This document shows positions 37,101-47,121 of a stretch of DNA of 64,000 nt, one piece after another. The notes below the pieces were generated by a model, which saw nothing but the letters and a program-made list of their open reading frames with translations, was not told where the DNA came from and did no database searches. Each line of letters starts with the position of its first letter. Position 1 is the stretch's first letter. The DNA lies in NCBI GenBank assembly GCA_022575985.1, contig JAKSXM010000007.1, positions 7,132,501-7,196,500 of the forward strand. Reading direction: 5' to 3'. A program made the translations under genes and the position numbers. Origin of the DNA: Anagrus nilaparvatae (lineage: Eukaryota > Arthropoda > Insecta > Hymenoptera > Mymaridae).

Positions 37101-39160
37101 TCACCCAGAGTTACCGAATTTAATTTTCTAAAATCCAAACAAAGTCGATGTTTGACCACCCCCTGGGCGTTTGGCTTCTTTGGAACCAGTAGAATACCAG
37201 AATTATATGCTGAGAAACTTGGCACTATGATACCCTCCTTCAACAGTTTCGTTATCTGCTCCTTAAGTTCCTCAGCCAGGAATGGATTAATTCTGTACTG
37301 CTTTGTATGGATTGGCAATTCATTTGTAGTAATTATACGATGTTGGTACAAGTCAGTGCATGGTAAATAATCCCCTGGAATGTGAAAGCGATCATGAAAT
37401 TCAGTTATTACATTTTCTACAATTTTTAATTCATCTTCCGATAGATGCTCTAGATTTGACAATTCCTTGATCTTCTTGATCCTTTCCTCCGGGGTAATTA
37501 CCAACACCCTAACTTTACCTTTTCTGCTACTCTTTATTTTATCCAGTACCTCTATAGCTTTTTTGAATATTTCAGGCATAAACTTAGGTTTATCTACTTC
37601 TAAAACTGTTAACAAATTAAATAGACCTTGAGTATTTATTTCCTTAAAATCTATATTATCTAATATTACATTTGTTAACGCTATTATATCTTGCTTATTG
37701 TAATCACTAAGGTTATTTTCTGCTAACATATCAGAAATTAATTCTTTCAATATTGACACTTGTTTCAAAAAATAAGTCTCTTCTTCAGAACTATGTACAA
37801 ATTTATGTTCAGATAATGTGTCAATTGTATCAGCTAAATCTTTTTTATGCTTAACTAATTTCTTATAACTGAAGCTTTCAGCCTCATCTACCTTATTAAT
37901 ACCTATTTTTTGATTAATTTTATCGAAATTATTTACTATTTTTACTATTAATTCTAGTACCGGAGAGCACACATTATTACCAATTTCTAAATACGACATG
38001 AGCTTATCTAACAGTTTTAAAGTTTCTCTGGACTCTAATGGTGTTAGTGATGTTTTTTCTAACAAAAACCTTTTAGCCATAGCAATTAATGCTCTAGAAT
38101 CATCAATTGCCATTGGTATTAAATCTTTACTTTTTGCTAAAAACCTTAATAACACTTGCAGCGTTTTAAACTCGTCAAAACCTTGAATTTTTGCTTCAGC
38201 AATCCTTAGCACCTTATACACAGGCCTTACCACTGAATTTTCCTTAAACCCTAATTTACACAAGGAGTCGTTTGTGTTAAGATGAAATACGCGCGTTGTC
38301 AAACAACTCGATGTTTTTGAATTAGAGCTTGAAGGACCTGCTTCCTGAATTGCTGGACCTGCTGCTGTACTAGAAGGAATTTGCAAAGGATTTATTAAAG
38401 TTTTATTTTTGCTTTCTGAAGAAACTAATGTATTTTTATTGGTTCTCTCCTCCTGTTCGCAGACCGATTCACTGATGCTTTGCTGAGGTTCTGAGGCTGT
38501 TCCACTGATGCTTTGCTGAGGTTCTGCTGAGGTTCTGCTAATATTTTCCTGAGGTTCTGCCGAGGTTCTGCTAATATTTTCCTGAGGTTCTGCCGAGGTT
38601 CTGCTAATATTTTCCTGAGGTTCTGCCGAGGTTCTGCTAATATATTCCTGATGTTCTGCTGAGGTTCTGCTAATATTTTCCTGAGGTTCTGCTGAGGTTC
38701 TGCTAATATTTTCCTGAGGTTCTGCTGAGGTTCTGCTAATATTTTCCTGAGGTTCTGCTGAGGTTCTGCTAATATTTTCCTGAGGTTCTGCCGAGGTTCT
38801 GCTAATATTTTCCTGAGGTTCTGCTGAGGTTCTGCTAATGCTCTGAGAAACTTTTACTAAAGGGTTTAATGGAAAACAAGACGTACTACTACTATCTTCT
38901 ACTGCCTGAGTAAAAGGGAATGAACTTTTTCCAATTTCTAAACATCCTTCCTTAAAATTCAAATTTGCCTGTGTCTCCCATAACATTACATTACCAATCA
39001 AACCGTCCTGATCAATAGGAAAATTATCACTTACTATATGAAAAACAGATTTATAATCACCAAATTTTAAATAAACTTTTCCTAAAGTTGGAACGGTTGG
39101 ATCAGTAATACCGCTTAATCTAATTATACTATTTCTATCTACATTTACACTATTGGGCAC
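34139..39160 (-). CDS. pol: Gypsy Pol polyprotein: protease, reverse transcriptase, RNase H, integrase
   Basis: Uninterrupted frame of 1673 residues from the given start; the frame is open further upstream and includes the protease active site LVDSGANAN just before it (about 39195-39215), so the true Pol begins inside the end of gag, as expected for a -1 frameshift. An 11-residue repeat follows the protease (residues 108-228). Reverse transcriptase occupies about 610-800, with the catalytic YIDD near 772. RNase H starts near TDSSGFALG at about 917. Integrase has the HHCC zinc motif near 1325-1370, catalytic Asp in AIDLVGP (about 1400), Asp in TDRAQNF (about 1460) and Glu in ASLERSHHP (about 1493), and a GPF-type C-terminal motif. 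All catalytic residues I can check are present, so this Pol may be active. Confidence 0.95.
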   Translation of the reverse strand: MPNSVNVDRNSIIRLSGITDPTVPTLGKVYLKFGDYKSVFHIVSDNFPIDQDGLIGNVMLWETQANLNFKEGCLEIGKSSFPFTQAVEDSSSTSCFPLNPLVKVSQSISRTSAEPQENISRTSAEPQENISRTSAEPQENISRTSAEPQENISRTSAEPQENISRTSAEHQEYISRTSAEPQENISRTSAEPQENISRTSAEPQENISRTSAEPQQSISGTASEPQQSISESVCEQEERTNKNTLVSSESKNKTLINPLQIPSSTAAGPAIQEAGPSSSNSKTSSCLTTRVFHLNTNDSLCKLGFKENSVVRPVYKVLRIAEAKIQGFDEFKTLQVLLRFLAKSKDLIPMAIDDSRALIAMAKRFLLEKTSLTPLESRETLKLLDKLMSYLEIGNNVCSPVLELIVKIVNNFDKINQKIGINKVDEAESFSYKKLVKHKKDLADTIDTLSEHKFVHSSEEETYFLKQVSILKELISDMLAENNLSDYNKQDIIALTNVILDNIDFKEINTQGLFNLLTVLEVDKPKFMPEIFKKAIEVLDKIKSSRKGKVRVLVITPEERIKKIKELSNLEHLSEDELKIVENVITEFHDRFHIPGDYLPCTDLYQHRIITTNELPIHTKQYRINPFLAEELKEQITKLLKEGIIVPSFSAYNSGILLVPKKPNAQGVVKHRLCLDFRKLNSVTLGDSYPLPSVLEILDKLDGAQYFISLDLSQGYHQVAIHPDDQHKTAFACKYGLFQFQRLAFGLCSAPSSFQRLLNIVLAGLENVVVYIDDILIFAKTLEKLLEALRQVMIRLQKSNLKLQPEKCHFIKKTINYLGHIISKEGVQPDPAKITAVEKFPVPKNQKNIKQFLGLAGYYRRFVPNFAKISKPLTSLLKKDVEFVWGEEAQKAFEELRTKLIQAPVLIYPDWSIGFVLTTDSSGFALGSILSQGEIGQDRPVAYYSRTLTDAERNYSTTDKECLAIISSVDYFRPYLYGRKFKLVTDHKALIFMKNKRDPNARVTRWRLKLDEYEYELVFKSGVTNVNADALSRNPVLILEVVPMTNKKILVLGTILEEEVQSPSVEPTSQAVSRPNTRSRKPSQKYLDAISALQPKNKKKMVNQPLPEEVVDQEVPNVAEIIQEHRSQQYQDIDEELSRSYVDNIFQQENEDLPFQNVDLDATELRAHRERMSAGNFVTCRDKLHMRNDNVAYFVTTSGAPLDTGALEMDAVNKLPRNLPLDLCEPYVIKVSNKYHILLPVASGVAVSMSRANDNIKLTLGKLQKILEKKGIDSVSISKSENICDLTWVEILNILKESFDASSKITIVICLGLIRVPTATEREQILQEAHCSAVGGHKGITKTWKLIKNNFSWEGMKQDIEDFINRCLDCQLKKLVRVKTRQPLLITDTPPQAFHKVAIDLVGPLNTTANGNVYILTAQCLLTKFAQAYAIPDGSASSIAEVFIRRFISTFGCPKQLLTDRAQNFVSKLLKEIARRFKIKQIRTCSYRPQSNASLERSHHPLAEYLTHFVNKNLDDWDDYLDMAMLSYNSADHEGTDATPFELVFGRICRTPSSMEDPEDLPTTMDEYLKSLVTRLNKVQKLARENLIRAKERSKRYYDRKIVHRIFKIGDSVYLLPGYKIRKFRNHYLGPFAVSDTYQNGNLKLKLGQNKFKIIHPNRVRKSYIKPRFPLND
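38477..38839 (-). repeat. 33-bp in-frame minisatellite inside pol
   Basis: Eleven tandem copies of a 33-bp unit encode ISRTSAEPQEN and variants between the protease and the reverse transcriptase. Copies at the downstream edge are the most diverged (ISGTASEPQQS), the inner ones nearly identical, as for recent expansion by slippage or recombination. The frame is kept throughout. Confidence 0.95.
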
Positions 39161-39285
39161 CGTAAAATTCTTAATTAGATTTGCATTTGCACCCGAGTCG
39201 ACTAAAAATAAATAAGGTTTTACCAGCGACTCGGATACTATGCTAACCGTTGGCGCTTGGCTGCCCTTACTTAGATGTATATGAA

Positions 39286-41357
39286 CTATTGGTTCGTTGG
39301 ACTCGGGGCACTCTGGCTCGCGCCTGAAACCGAGGCCCCGCTGGCGTTTCCCGACGCTTGTTCGCGTGCCGCTTTATTATTTAAATACATTAATTTTCTG
39401 CAGTCCTTTTTCATATGACCCGGTTTTTTACAGTAGAAGCAAATTATTGGCTTACGCCCTGAAAAACCGGCCGCCTGAGCTCTATTATTTTGGTTACTAT
39501 TTACTGCGTTGACTTCATTCGCTTTTTTGTTGTGATCATTTAACGCTTTTTTAAAAATGTCACATTCCGTGGTCAGATGACCCCCGCTGCAAATATCGCA
39601 TTTTTCTACAACACTAATATTATCTGAAACCAACCTAATACTTGTTGTCGCGCTTGCGTACGAGTTGCTTACCGCACATACTCCCACTTCTCTCTCTACT
39701 ACAACCGCCTCTTTGATTGTATCATCAAAGTTTGCACAAGGTATTAACCGTACCCTTATTTCTGGTTTCATTCCTCGAAGGAAATATTTCAATAAAACAC
39801 GATCTAGCCCTACCTCAGTTTCCCTAAAATTTACATTTGTGTCATTTATTGCTGCTTTTAAAATATTCCGACCTAAAATTTTGACTCTATTTGAATACAA
39901 AACAGTATCTTCGCTTGCTTTTTGTCTAATTTGCGCTAGTTCGCCATAAAGCTCGTGAACTGTTTTCAAATTTCCAAACATGAATTCGAAAAAACTTGTA
40001 ACTTCCTGCATGTTTCCGAAAACCCTTTCTCCCATAGCCTCGGCTGCCGCCCCCGATATCCTAGTTGCTATTAATTTTGTAAGTTGAGACTCAAACTCTG
40101 GGGGAATGGATTTACGAGCTAAATTACACCCTCGTAAAAAATTTGACAGCTCATTTCTGTTTCCATCAAACTTTGGTATATAATCAAGGGCGTCTTTAAT
40201 AGACAACGCCCTAATTTTTGTCAACTCATAATTTCTTTTAAAAATCGAACTCGGGTCAGGCTCTATACCTGTATTTCTATTATGTAAGGGGTTTAGAAAG
40301 TTTTGCTGTTGAGATGGTGGAAACGTGGGAGGCCTTGAATTTTGTTGACTTCCCCCCACTTGAACTTTTAAAAGCGGAGACGGGATGCTTTCGCAATGTG
40401 GGGTGTGGTACATCGTTGAGGGCCACATCTCATGACCTCGATGACGTGTTTGATTTTGAGTGCTTTGTCCATAATTAATACTTTCACTATCGTCTACATG
40501 ATAATTTTGTGGCGTAATTTGGTTACTACGTAAATTATTTTTAATAATTTCATCTTTTAAATTAAACGGCTATATATATATATATATATTAGGGCCTTAT
40601 TTACTCCCGAATTTACAGGTGTTTCAAAATCATTTACTCTATTTTCCTCTATGTTTAATGTATCTGTTTTTCTGATAGTATCATGTAAACTGAGGGCCGC
40701 AATAACCTGTTCTGGGCCTAAACCTTTTTCATTTAATTCATTTAAAACTAGACAAACTTCAGGATCTTGCATAGTTTTTTCCAATAACTCTTTATTTTCC
40801 ACTGAATACTTTAACTTATTAAACAATTTTTTAAATTCGTTTGGAATTGAGGTACCACTGAACGACTGCATTTTCTCGTAAATATATCTGATATAATCAA
40901 AAGTCGTGGTACACATTTTACTTGAATCTACTCTAATAAAATTTCTAAGGATTTCATTTACCCTGAAATCTGTATATACTGAAGTCGCACTAACTTCTTC
41001 AGATTTTGCTGTTATTATATCTGCTAGAACTGATGGTTCTATTTGAGCCTCTTTTAATTTTTTAAACAATTCTACAAAAAATTTGTCTTTAAATAATAGT
41101 TTCATTTTTATTATTGGAATAAACTGTGCAAACTCCGTTATTAGTTCGTTAGCCGCGTCATCAATGTCGCCTTCTAAGCTTTTTGTGTTTTCTTCATAAT
41201 AACTTTGGTACGCCCCTAGCACTACCCTTATATCTGAATCACTTGATATATCGAATTTACCTTCCGCATGTTCTTTTAAAATTTCGAATGTTTTTAATAT
41301 TAATGGGTCTTTGACTAAAATTTGCTTTTCTAAATAAGAAATTTGAATGCTAGACAT
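39286..41357 (-). CDS. gag: Gypsy Gag, split by a frameshift at a TA repeat
   Basis: Two frames cover Gag. The upstream one (41357-40557, 266 residues) is helical and acidic and runs into a (TA)n tract near 40570-40590, where it becomes IYIYIY and stops. The downstream frame is open from about 40560 and includes 40428-39286 (380 residues): a capsid-like helical region (FDGNRNELSNFLRGC, residues 87-101) and two CCHC zinc knuckles with C277-C280-H284-C289 and C330-C333-H338-C343, the nucleocapsid signature. The length change of the TA microsatellite is the likely cause of the break. The 3' end overlaps the open pol frame, compatible with ribosomal frameshifting. Whether the upstream ORF is part of Gag in active copies or a separate protein needs a relative to compare. 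Confidence 0.8.
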
Positions 41358-41842
41358 TTTGAATAAAATAAAAGTATAAAACTAAATTAAACACAAAAAC
41401 AAAATTTAAACAGTTTTTTTTTTTTTGAAAAAATTTTAATCGCAGATCGCACAATACTCGATCTGCGCCCGTAAAAAAAAATTTTGTAATATTAAAAGAT
41501 CGTACGATATACTATTTGAATCCCCACTTAAAACGAACACACGAAAGATACTTAACTTATATGTATTTTATATATATATATATATGTATGTATATATTTT
41601 TTAACTGAATAAACAAACAAAAAAAAAATTTTTTATAAATTTCACATATGCATATATATCGATATATATATATAAATAATTTAATAACTATTAATAATGC
41701 TTGAAGAAATAAAATAAAAATAAATTATAAAACAATGCAATAACATTCAATTCAATATTTAAAAAAAAATTATTTCTTTTAACAAATTAAAAAAAAAAAT
41801 TTTAATTATTCTCTCCAATAATTTTCTTTGATTGAACTTATT

Positions 41843-41860
41843 ATCGCGGACGAGACCCCA
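41843..41860 (-). promoter_or_regulatory. Primer binding site of the gypsy element, tRNA-Pro-like
   Basis: Four bases after the 5' LTR, the element reads TGGGGTCTCGTCCGCGAT, which differs at two positions from the classical tRNA-Pro primer site of gammaretroviruses. It starts with TGG, complementary to the CCA end of a tRNA. Confidence 0.7.
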
Positions 41861-41864
41861 AACT

Positions 41865-42628
41865 TGTTACGTCTAAATTGGTTTTACTAAATTAATAACT
41901 AATGACTTTACTATATGCAAGGATTTATTGCAAAACTGACTATATAGACTGACGTACAAACGTAACACTAAATGCGAATTGAATAAACCTTTTAGCCTTG
42001 CGTCTTATGCAGACACTAGACGGCGGGAAAGGTAGTAAGTTCAATTAAAGAGAATGATTAAATAGATAAAAGCTTAATTTATTTATAATAAAGTTTGAAT
42101 AAAGTTATATATGACAATTGACTTTAAATAGAGAGTTGAATGTTAAGAATATAATAAGTATTAAGGCTTACAGTATACTTAATTAAACTGAGCGATTTTC
42201 CAAGTGATCAATTTGACTTTGGTAAAGCAAGTGTGGCTGGTGTCTACTGGAAACTTGTCACTACACAAACTATGATCTGTACGACTTGATGCCCAAAACG
42301 AGAAGCCCGATCCTTCAAAATCCGCCAGTATATATAGTGACGGGAGAATTTGACATATCATCAAATTCTCCTCCTGAGCTCTGTATGGGGATGTAACGTT
42401 TTGCAATCGATGACGTGGGCCAACGCCCGAAACCAGAGGGGAACTCGATCAATTCTTAGAATAAGAGAAAGCGGTAATTGCACAATAACAGATTACACTA
42501 GCTTTCGAATTTGTTCCTATTCTTGATTTCTAATCGAGTCCCGTTAAATACCTTTAACATGAATCATACTTGATTCTTTTATTTAAATATTGCGCCCTTT
42601 ATTTGGGCCAATATGTCATTACGTTACA
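41865..42628 (-). repeat. 5' LTR of the gypsy element
   Basis: 764 bp and seemingly identical to the 3' LTR. It should carry the promoter for the gag-pol transcript running right to left. The duplicated target CGGC follows at 42629-42632. Confidence 0.95.
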
Positions 42629-42632
42629 CGGC

Positions 42633-43802
42633 TTTGCCTCGTGCGACCAACTTCACACACCTCGGTTATATACGTAATTCCCACCTAGTTGTTTAATATT
42701 ATATTGTTTTAATTAATGTTAATTGTTAGTAAGAATATATAAAAGAATGAAATAATTTACAAAAATTAGGGAATAAATTTTATCGGAAATTAAAGGCGAG
42801 GAGTAAGTGATGAAATACCCAATTCTCGTGAGCCAATTTCCAATAAATATTTATGTAGGTTTGCTTTAAAGGAGCTAATGGAGATTCCAGAAAAAAATCA
42901 TATAGATAAGGGAAGAATTACTATGAAAAGGACTTTTTGGTGTGTTTTTTCGTGGGCTGGCTTATATATATATTAATTTTTGATTTTAAATAATCAGACT
43001 AGATATGTGAGTTATATGTGATTATATGTGAGGCACAAAGATATTTAGCCCTTAGCTTTAGAAGGCTGGATGTCTGCTATTTTTTCAGTTTTCAACCAAT
43101 CAGAGACCAGGTAAAATATTAATTTAGCAACCAAAAGACGGCTTTAATTTTTAATTAAATTAAAAAAGAAATTTGCCAAATTAATCCGCATAAAATGAAA
43201 AATTTGGCTTTGATTGCTCTACCTAGACTAGAGAAAATTTACTTTCTCAGTTAAAAAATAAAAGAAAAGCTGCAGTACATTCTATCCAAAAAAATGAATG
43301 AAGCTGACGACATTTGGGTTGCAATTTCATTTAATTTTTTGAAGAGAAGGGAAATTTTCTCAAATCTAGGAAAAGCAGAGCCAAATTTTTCATTTTATGT
43401 AGATTAATTTGGCAATTTTCTTTTTTTAATTAATTGAAAATTAAAGTCGTATTTCAGTGGCCAAAATTAAAATTTTACCTAGTCTCTGATTGGTCATGAG
43501 CTGAAAAAATGGCTGACATCCAGCCCCCTTAACTTTTAATTAACCTAAAGTTATACTAAGAGGTGAGGTTTGTTACAATATTTTACTTATTTTTATTGAA
43601 TATATTTTTGTTTAAATTCATTACTGATATTAAATAATATAGGAATGTGGCATTATTTGATGTTAAATAAGTTATTTTAATTTATATGTATTCATTAGGC
43701 CTAGTATTCATGGCAAACATTATAATTTTTTCTAATAAATTATTTTAAAAATTACAAAACTACATAAATTTAATTCTTTTTATTTTTTTGTGGATATTAT
43801 AT
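42633..43802. other. Gene-free flank of the gypsy element, with an inverted match to the other flank
   Basis: The first 75 bases (GTGCGACC, CACACCTCGGTTATATACGTAATTC) are an imperfect inverted copy of 31080-31125 on the other side of the retrotransposon. A further hairpin is seen between 43070-43140 and 43430-43520 (ATTTTTCATTTTATG.GGATTAATTTGGCAA, and CCAATCAGAGACCAGGTAAAAT). No gene. Confidence 0.55.
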
Positions 43803-45513
43803 GAGTCTTTCTTTGCCAAAACAGCAATGGTGGGCAGGTCGGATCATCGGATCGGCCTAAAATTTTTCCCATGTTTTTATAACATAAAGATAGGAAAATT
43901 CTGAAATATTTAGCCTTCTAGGTCTTAAACAGCCCGAGTTATGGCCAATCAAACTCATTAGGCGGCTCTCGACCAGCGTTAGTGCTTTTCGGGAAAATGG
44001 TTAAAAATCATAAATATAAGCTTGAAAAAAAATTCTGAAAGAGTATTTATGTTGGGAAACCTTCAGTAAATCTATTTCTGCCATTAGTTTTTCGGAAAAA
44101 CCCCGGGAAATTCCGGAAAATGGGAAAATCTGTTTTAAGAAAAATCGCAATATCTCATTTTCCGCAATTTTTTTTTTTCAAAATTTTTTTCAACCAAAAT
44201 CCCATTGATCTGTCCGAAAAAAAATTTTGATTTCGGCCATTAAGGTCGATTTTAGCCTGTTTTAGAATAATTTCACATTTTCAATACTTCTTTATTTAAT
44301 TTTCTATAAGAGGTTAAAATAATTGACTTTTTTGCTTTTAGAATCGAATAGCCAGGAAAAAAGTAGTCCTAACTAAAAAAAATTACTATTTTCGATGAAA
44401 ATTAACCAAGTTATGGTCAAGTAAAGATACTGTCAAAAACTACCATTTTTATACTAATTCCAATTTTAGGCTCTAAAACGACATTATAACTTGAAAAATG
44501 CATAACTCGCTTAAATCTTATCGTAAAAAGAAAAGTTTTGGATTATTATCGAGTATTTTTTCATTAGCTATTCTTTTATGTAAGAAAAAAATTAGTTTAG
44601 TCCTTAAAAAGTTTTTTTTTTATCAAAAACTAATGTAACATGTTAAAGACTGTTTTTGATTATTATCGTTTTTTAACAAAAAAAATAAATTTTTGTCAAT
44701 AAAATAATTTTTTTTATTGGATAAACGAATAGTCAAGGAAAAAATATTCGATAATAATCCAAAACTTTTCTTTTTACGATAAAATTTAAGCGAGTTATGC
44801 ATTTTTCAAGTTATAATGTCGTTTTAGAGCCTAAAATTGGAATTAGTATAAAAATGGTAGTTTTTGACAGTATCTTTACTTGACCATAACTTGGTTAATT
44901 TTCATCGAAAATAGTAATTTTTTTTTTTATTTAGGACTACTTTTTCCCTGGCTATTCGATTCTGAAAGCAAAAAAGTCAATTATTTTAACCCCTTATGGA
45001 AAATTAAATAAAGAAGTATTGAAAATGTGAAATTATTCTAAAACAGGCTAAAATCGACCTTAATGGCCGAATCAAAATTTTTTTTCGGACAGATCGATGG
45101 GATTTCAATTGAAAAAAATTTTGAAAAAAAAATTTTCAAAAAAAAAAATGGCGGTAAATGAGATATTGCGATTTTTTTTAAAACGCATTTTCCCATTTTC
45201 CGGAATTTCCTGGGGTTTTTCCGAAAAACTAATGGTAGAAATGGATTTACTGAAGGTTTCCCAACATAAATACTCTTTCAGAATTTTTTTTCAAGCTTAT
45301 ATTTATGATTTTTAACCATTTTCCCGAAAAGCACTAACGCTGGTCGAGGGCCGCCTAATGAGTTTGATTGGCCATAACTCGGGCTGTTTAAGACCTAGAA
45401 GGCTAAAAATTTCAGAATTCTCCTATCTTTATGTTATAAAAACATGGGAAAAATTTTAGGCCGATCCGATGACCTGACCTGCCCACCATTGCTGTTTTGG
45501 CAAAGAAAGACTC
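43803..45513. repeat. Giant fold-back element (1.7 kb), near-perfect palindrome
   Basis: GAGTCTTTCTTTGCCAAAAC at the left end is matched by its complement at 45494-45513; the arms stay paired to the turn near 44650 with few mismatches (for example ATGGTGGGCAGGTCGGATCATCGG versus the right arm with GGTCATCGG). ATAT flanks both sides and may be the target duplication. The 72-residue frame at 45097 is inside the arm and not a gene. Confidence 0.9.
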
Positions 45514-46066
45514 ATATATTATTTAATTAATTTACAACTTAATGCATCTCGTTTTTTTATATTAATTTATGTTATTATTGTGGATGTATTTATGAGTTAC
45601 TAATACAAAATTAAATTTAAACTATTTGTATTTAAAATCATAGAAATAAAGTTATAATTATTAAAATGTAAAATTATAAGTTATCTAAAATAATTAAGTT
45701 CATCTCAAACAGCTGCTTATCAGTATAAAAATATTAAATCACGCGCAGTAAACAAACGGTAGCTTTCCACCCAGGGTCCCTCTCAGTACCCTGTGGCATT
45801 TCCACTAGCGGATCCTCTCTAAAAAGATGGATTTCTCTCACGGGACCACCAGCGCTCACTGCTCTTCGTATTGATCGGGCACATTTGGCACAAATTTACG
45901 GTGCACCAAATGGACCGAAACTTGAAACTACTTTGTTTACATGTTAAGACTTATATTTCTTATATTTTTATTCTTGATAATAATAAAACTTATTGGAAAT
46001 ACAAGTGTATGCTACAAAACTATATAGGAAAAACTTATAATCGGTTTGCGTAAGCACAACCAAAAT
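45514..46066. other. Non-coding stretch with a GC-richer patch at 45745-45915
   Basis: The patch (CCACCCAGGGTCCCTCTCAG, CACGGGACCACCAGCGCTCAC) resembles a promoter or 5'UTR. Its 3' edge GGTGCACCAAATGGACCG is an inverted near-match of GCGGTCCACTTGGTG at about 29652, supporting an old inverted duplication of this neighbourhood. No convincing ORF. Confidence 0.35.
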
Positions 46067-46375
46067 GCATGGAACATGTTTACTTAAAGCTGAAGGCTAG
46101 ATTTAAGCATAAATGTTACGCAGCATTACAATACAATTTTCTATTTTAATTATTTGTAATTATTACCTTTACTAGATGTTAAGATTCTAAACCCAAACTA
46201 TTCTGATTCCCTGAACGTTTATTATTTTAGGTTCCGAAATGGAAAATATTCTAAGTCAAAATCAAAATAAATCAAAATTATCCTAAGTTCCAAAATTGAA
46301 ATTATTCCAAGTCCCATTTGAACCTCTCCCCTGAAATCGGACCCTCTTGACCCCACCCCCCTTGATTTCCAGATT
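46067..46375. repeat. Inverted, partial copy of the element at 28721-29209
   Basis: Starts GCATGGAACATGTTTA and continues with GCGTAACATT-, TTTGTAATT- and ATTCTAAGTC-type words in reverse-complement order of the other copy, ending in CCCACCCCCCTTGATTT. More diverged in its G-run part. Confidence 0.65.
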
Positions 46376-46506
46376 TCCAATTAAGTTTAGCATCAGTATT
46401 TGTATAGTTTGCCTTGAATAAAATCCTAAATTCTCGCCTAAATTCTAATGAACTGTCATATTTTGAAATATTATTGTTTTAAATCTACTTTTTTTTAATT
46501 TTGCAG

Positions 46507-47055
46507 GAGACAGAAAACAATTATCAAGAAATATCATACTCCGAAGCTTTAAATATCTTAATTAAAATAGCAAAATCACATACTGAAGAATTAGATTCAA
46601 CTGAAAGACGCATTTTAGATTCTAAGTTTCGCCAAGAATTTATTAACTGTCCCTTTAAGGAAACTAATGATGGTATTTTACACCTAATTAATTCAATAAA
46701 ATCAATAAAATTATTGGATTATTTTTTGCAAAAAGGTGCAAATCCTTTGATAATTTTTCCCAAAACGAAATTATCTCCATTATTTTCGACATCAGATTTG
46801 AGTTTAATTAAAACTTATTTTAACTATTTAACTGACGTGAAGTCCGTTATTAATTCAGAAACTTGTTACAAAACTACACTTCTATCATCAGCTATCGTTG
46901 AAGAGGATGATGATTTAGTAGAATATCTTTTCAATAAAGGCGCTGACCCAAAAAAAATTATTGCGGGAAATTTAAATGCAATTGATTTGGCAAAAAAAAA
47001 CCATCTTCACAATATTTTTAAAATCTTAAACAATGGTAATTTAGAATTATGTTAA
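46507..47055 (+). CDS. Ankyrin-repeat protein or exon (about 180 aa)
   Basis: Open frame with no ATG near its start; it follows a T-rich tract and TTGCAG, so it may be an exon with an acceptor at 46506, or the 5' end may be lost. It contains at least two ankyrin-type units: GILHLINSIKSIKLLDYFLQKGANPLIIF and TTLLSSAIVEEDDDLVEYLFNKGADPKKI followed by NAIDLAKKNHLHNIFKIL; the xxLLxxGADP hairpins are typical. Ankyrin repeats mediate protein binding. It ends 67 bases before the deaminase-like pseudogene on the same strand. Ankyrin proteins are common in Rickettsiales as well as in insects, so its origin is open. Confidence 0.6.
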   Translation, partial: ETENNYQEISYSEALNILIKIAKSHTEELDSTERRILDSKFRQEFINCPFKETNDGILHLINSIKSIKLLDYFLQKGANPLIIFPKTKLSPLFSTSDLSLIKTYFNYLTDVKSVINSETCYKTTLLSSAIVEEDDDLVEYLFNKGADPKKIIAGNLNAIDLAKKNHLHNIFKILNNGNLELC

Positions 47056-47121
47056 TTTTTGATTTATACCAGATAATTTAAATGAAGATTCTTCAGACTA
47101 TAGATAAGAAAGAAAATAAGA

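Larger units (their letters stand above)
31130..42628 (-). mobile_element. Ty3/gypsy LTR retrotransposon, near-complete, 11.5 kb
   Basis: Two 764-bp direct repeats, 31130-31893 and 41865-42628, begin TG and end CA in element orientation and look identical over the parts compared. They are flanked by the 4-bp duplication CGGC (31126-31129 and 42629-42632). Genes run right to left: gag, then protease, reverse transcriptase, RNase H and integrase, the Ty3/gypsy order; no envelope gene. Between pol and the 3' LTR there are 2.2 kb of non-coding repeats. LTR identity and a long uninterrupted pol point to a recent insertion. The gag frame is broken once at a TA repeat. Confidence 0.95.

Noticed and set aside
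45097..45315. 72-residue + strand frame
   Set aside because: It lies within the arm of a perfect palindrome; such frames are mirror products of the repeat and have no domain match.
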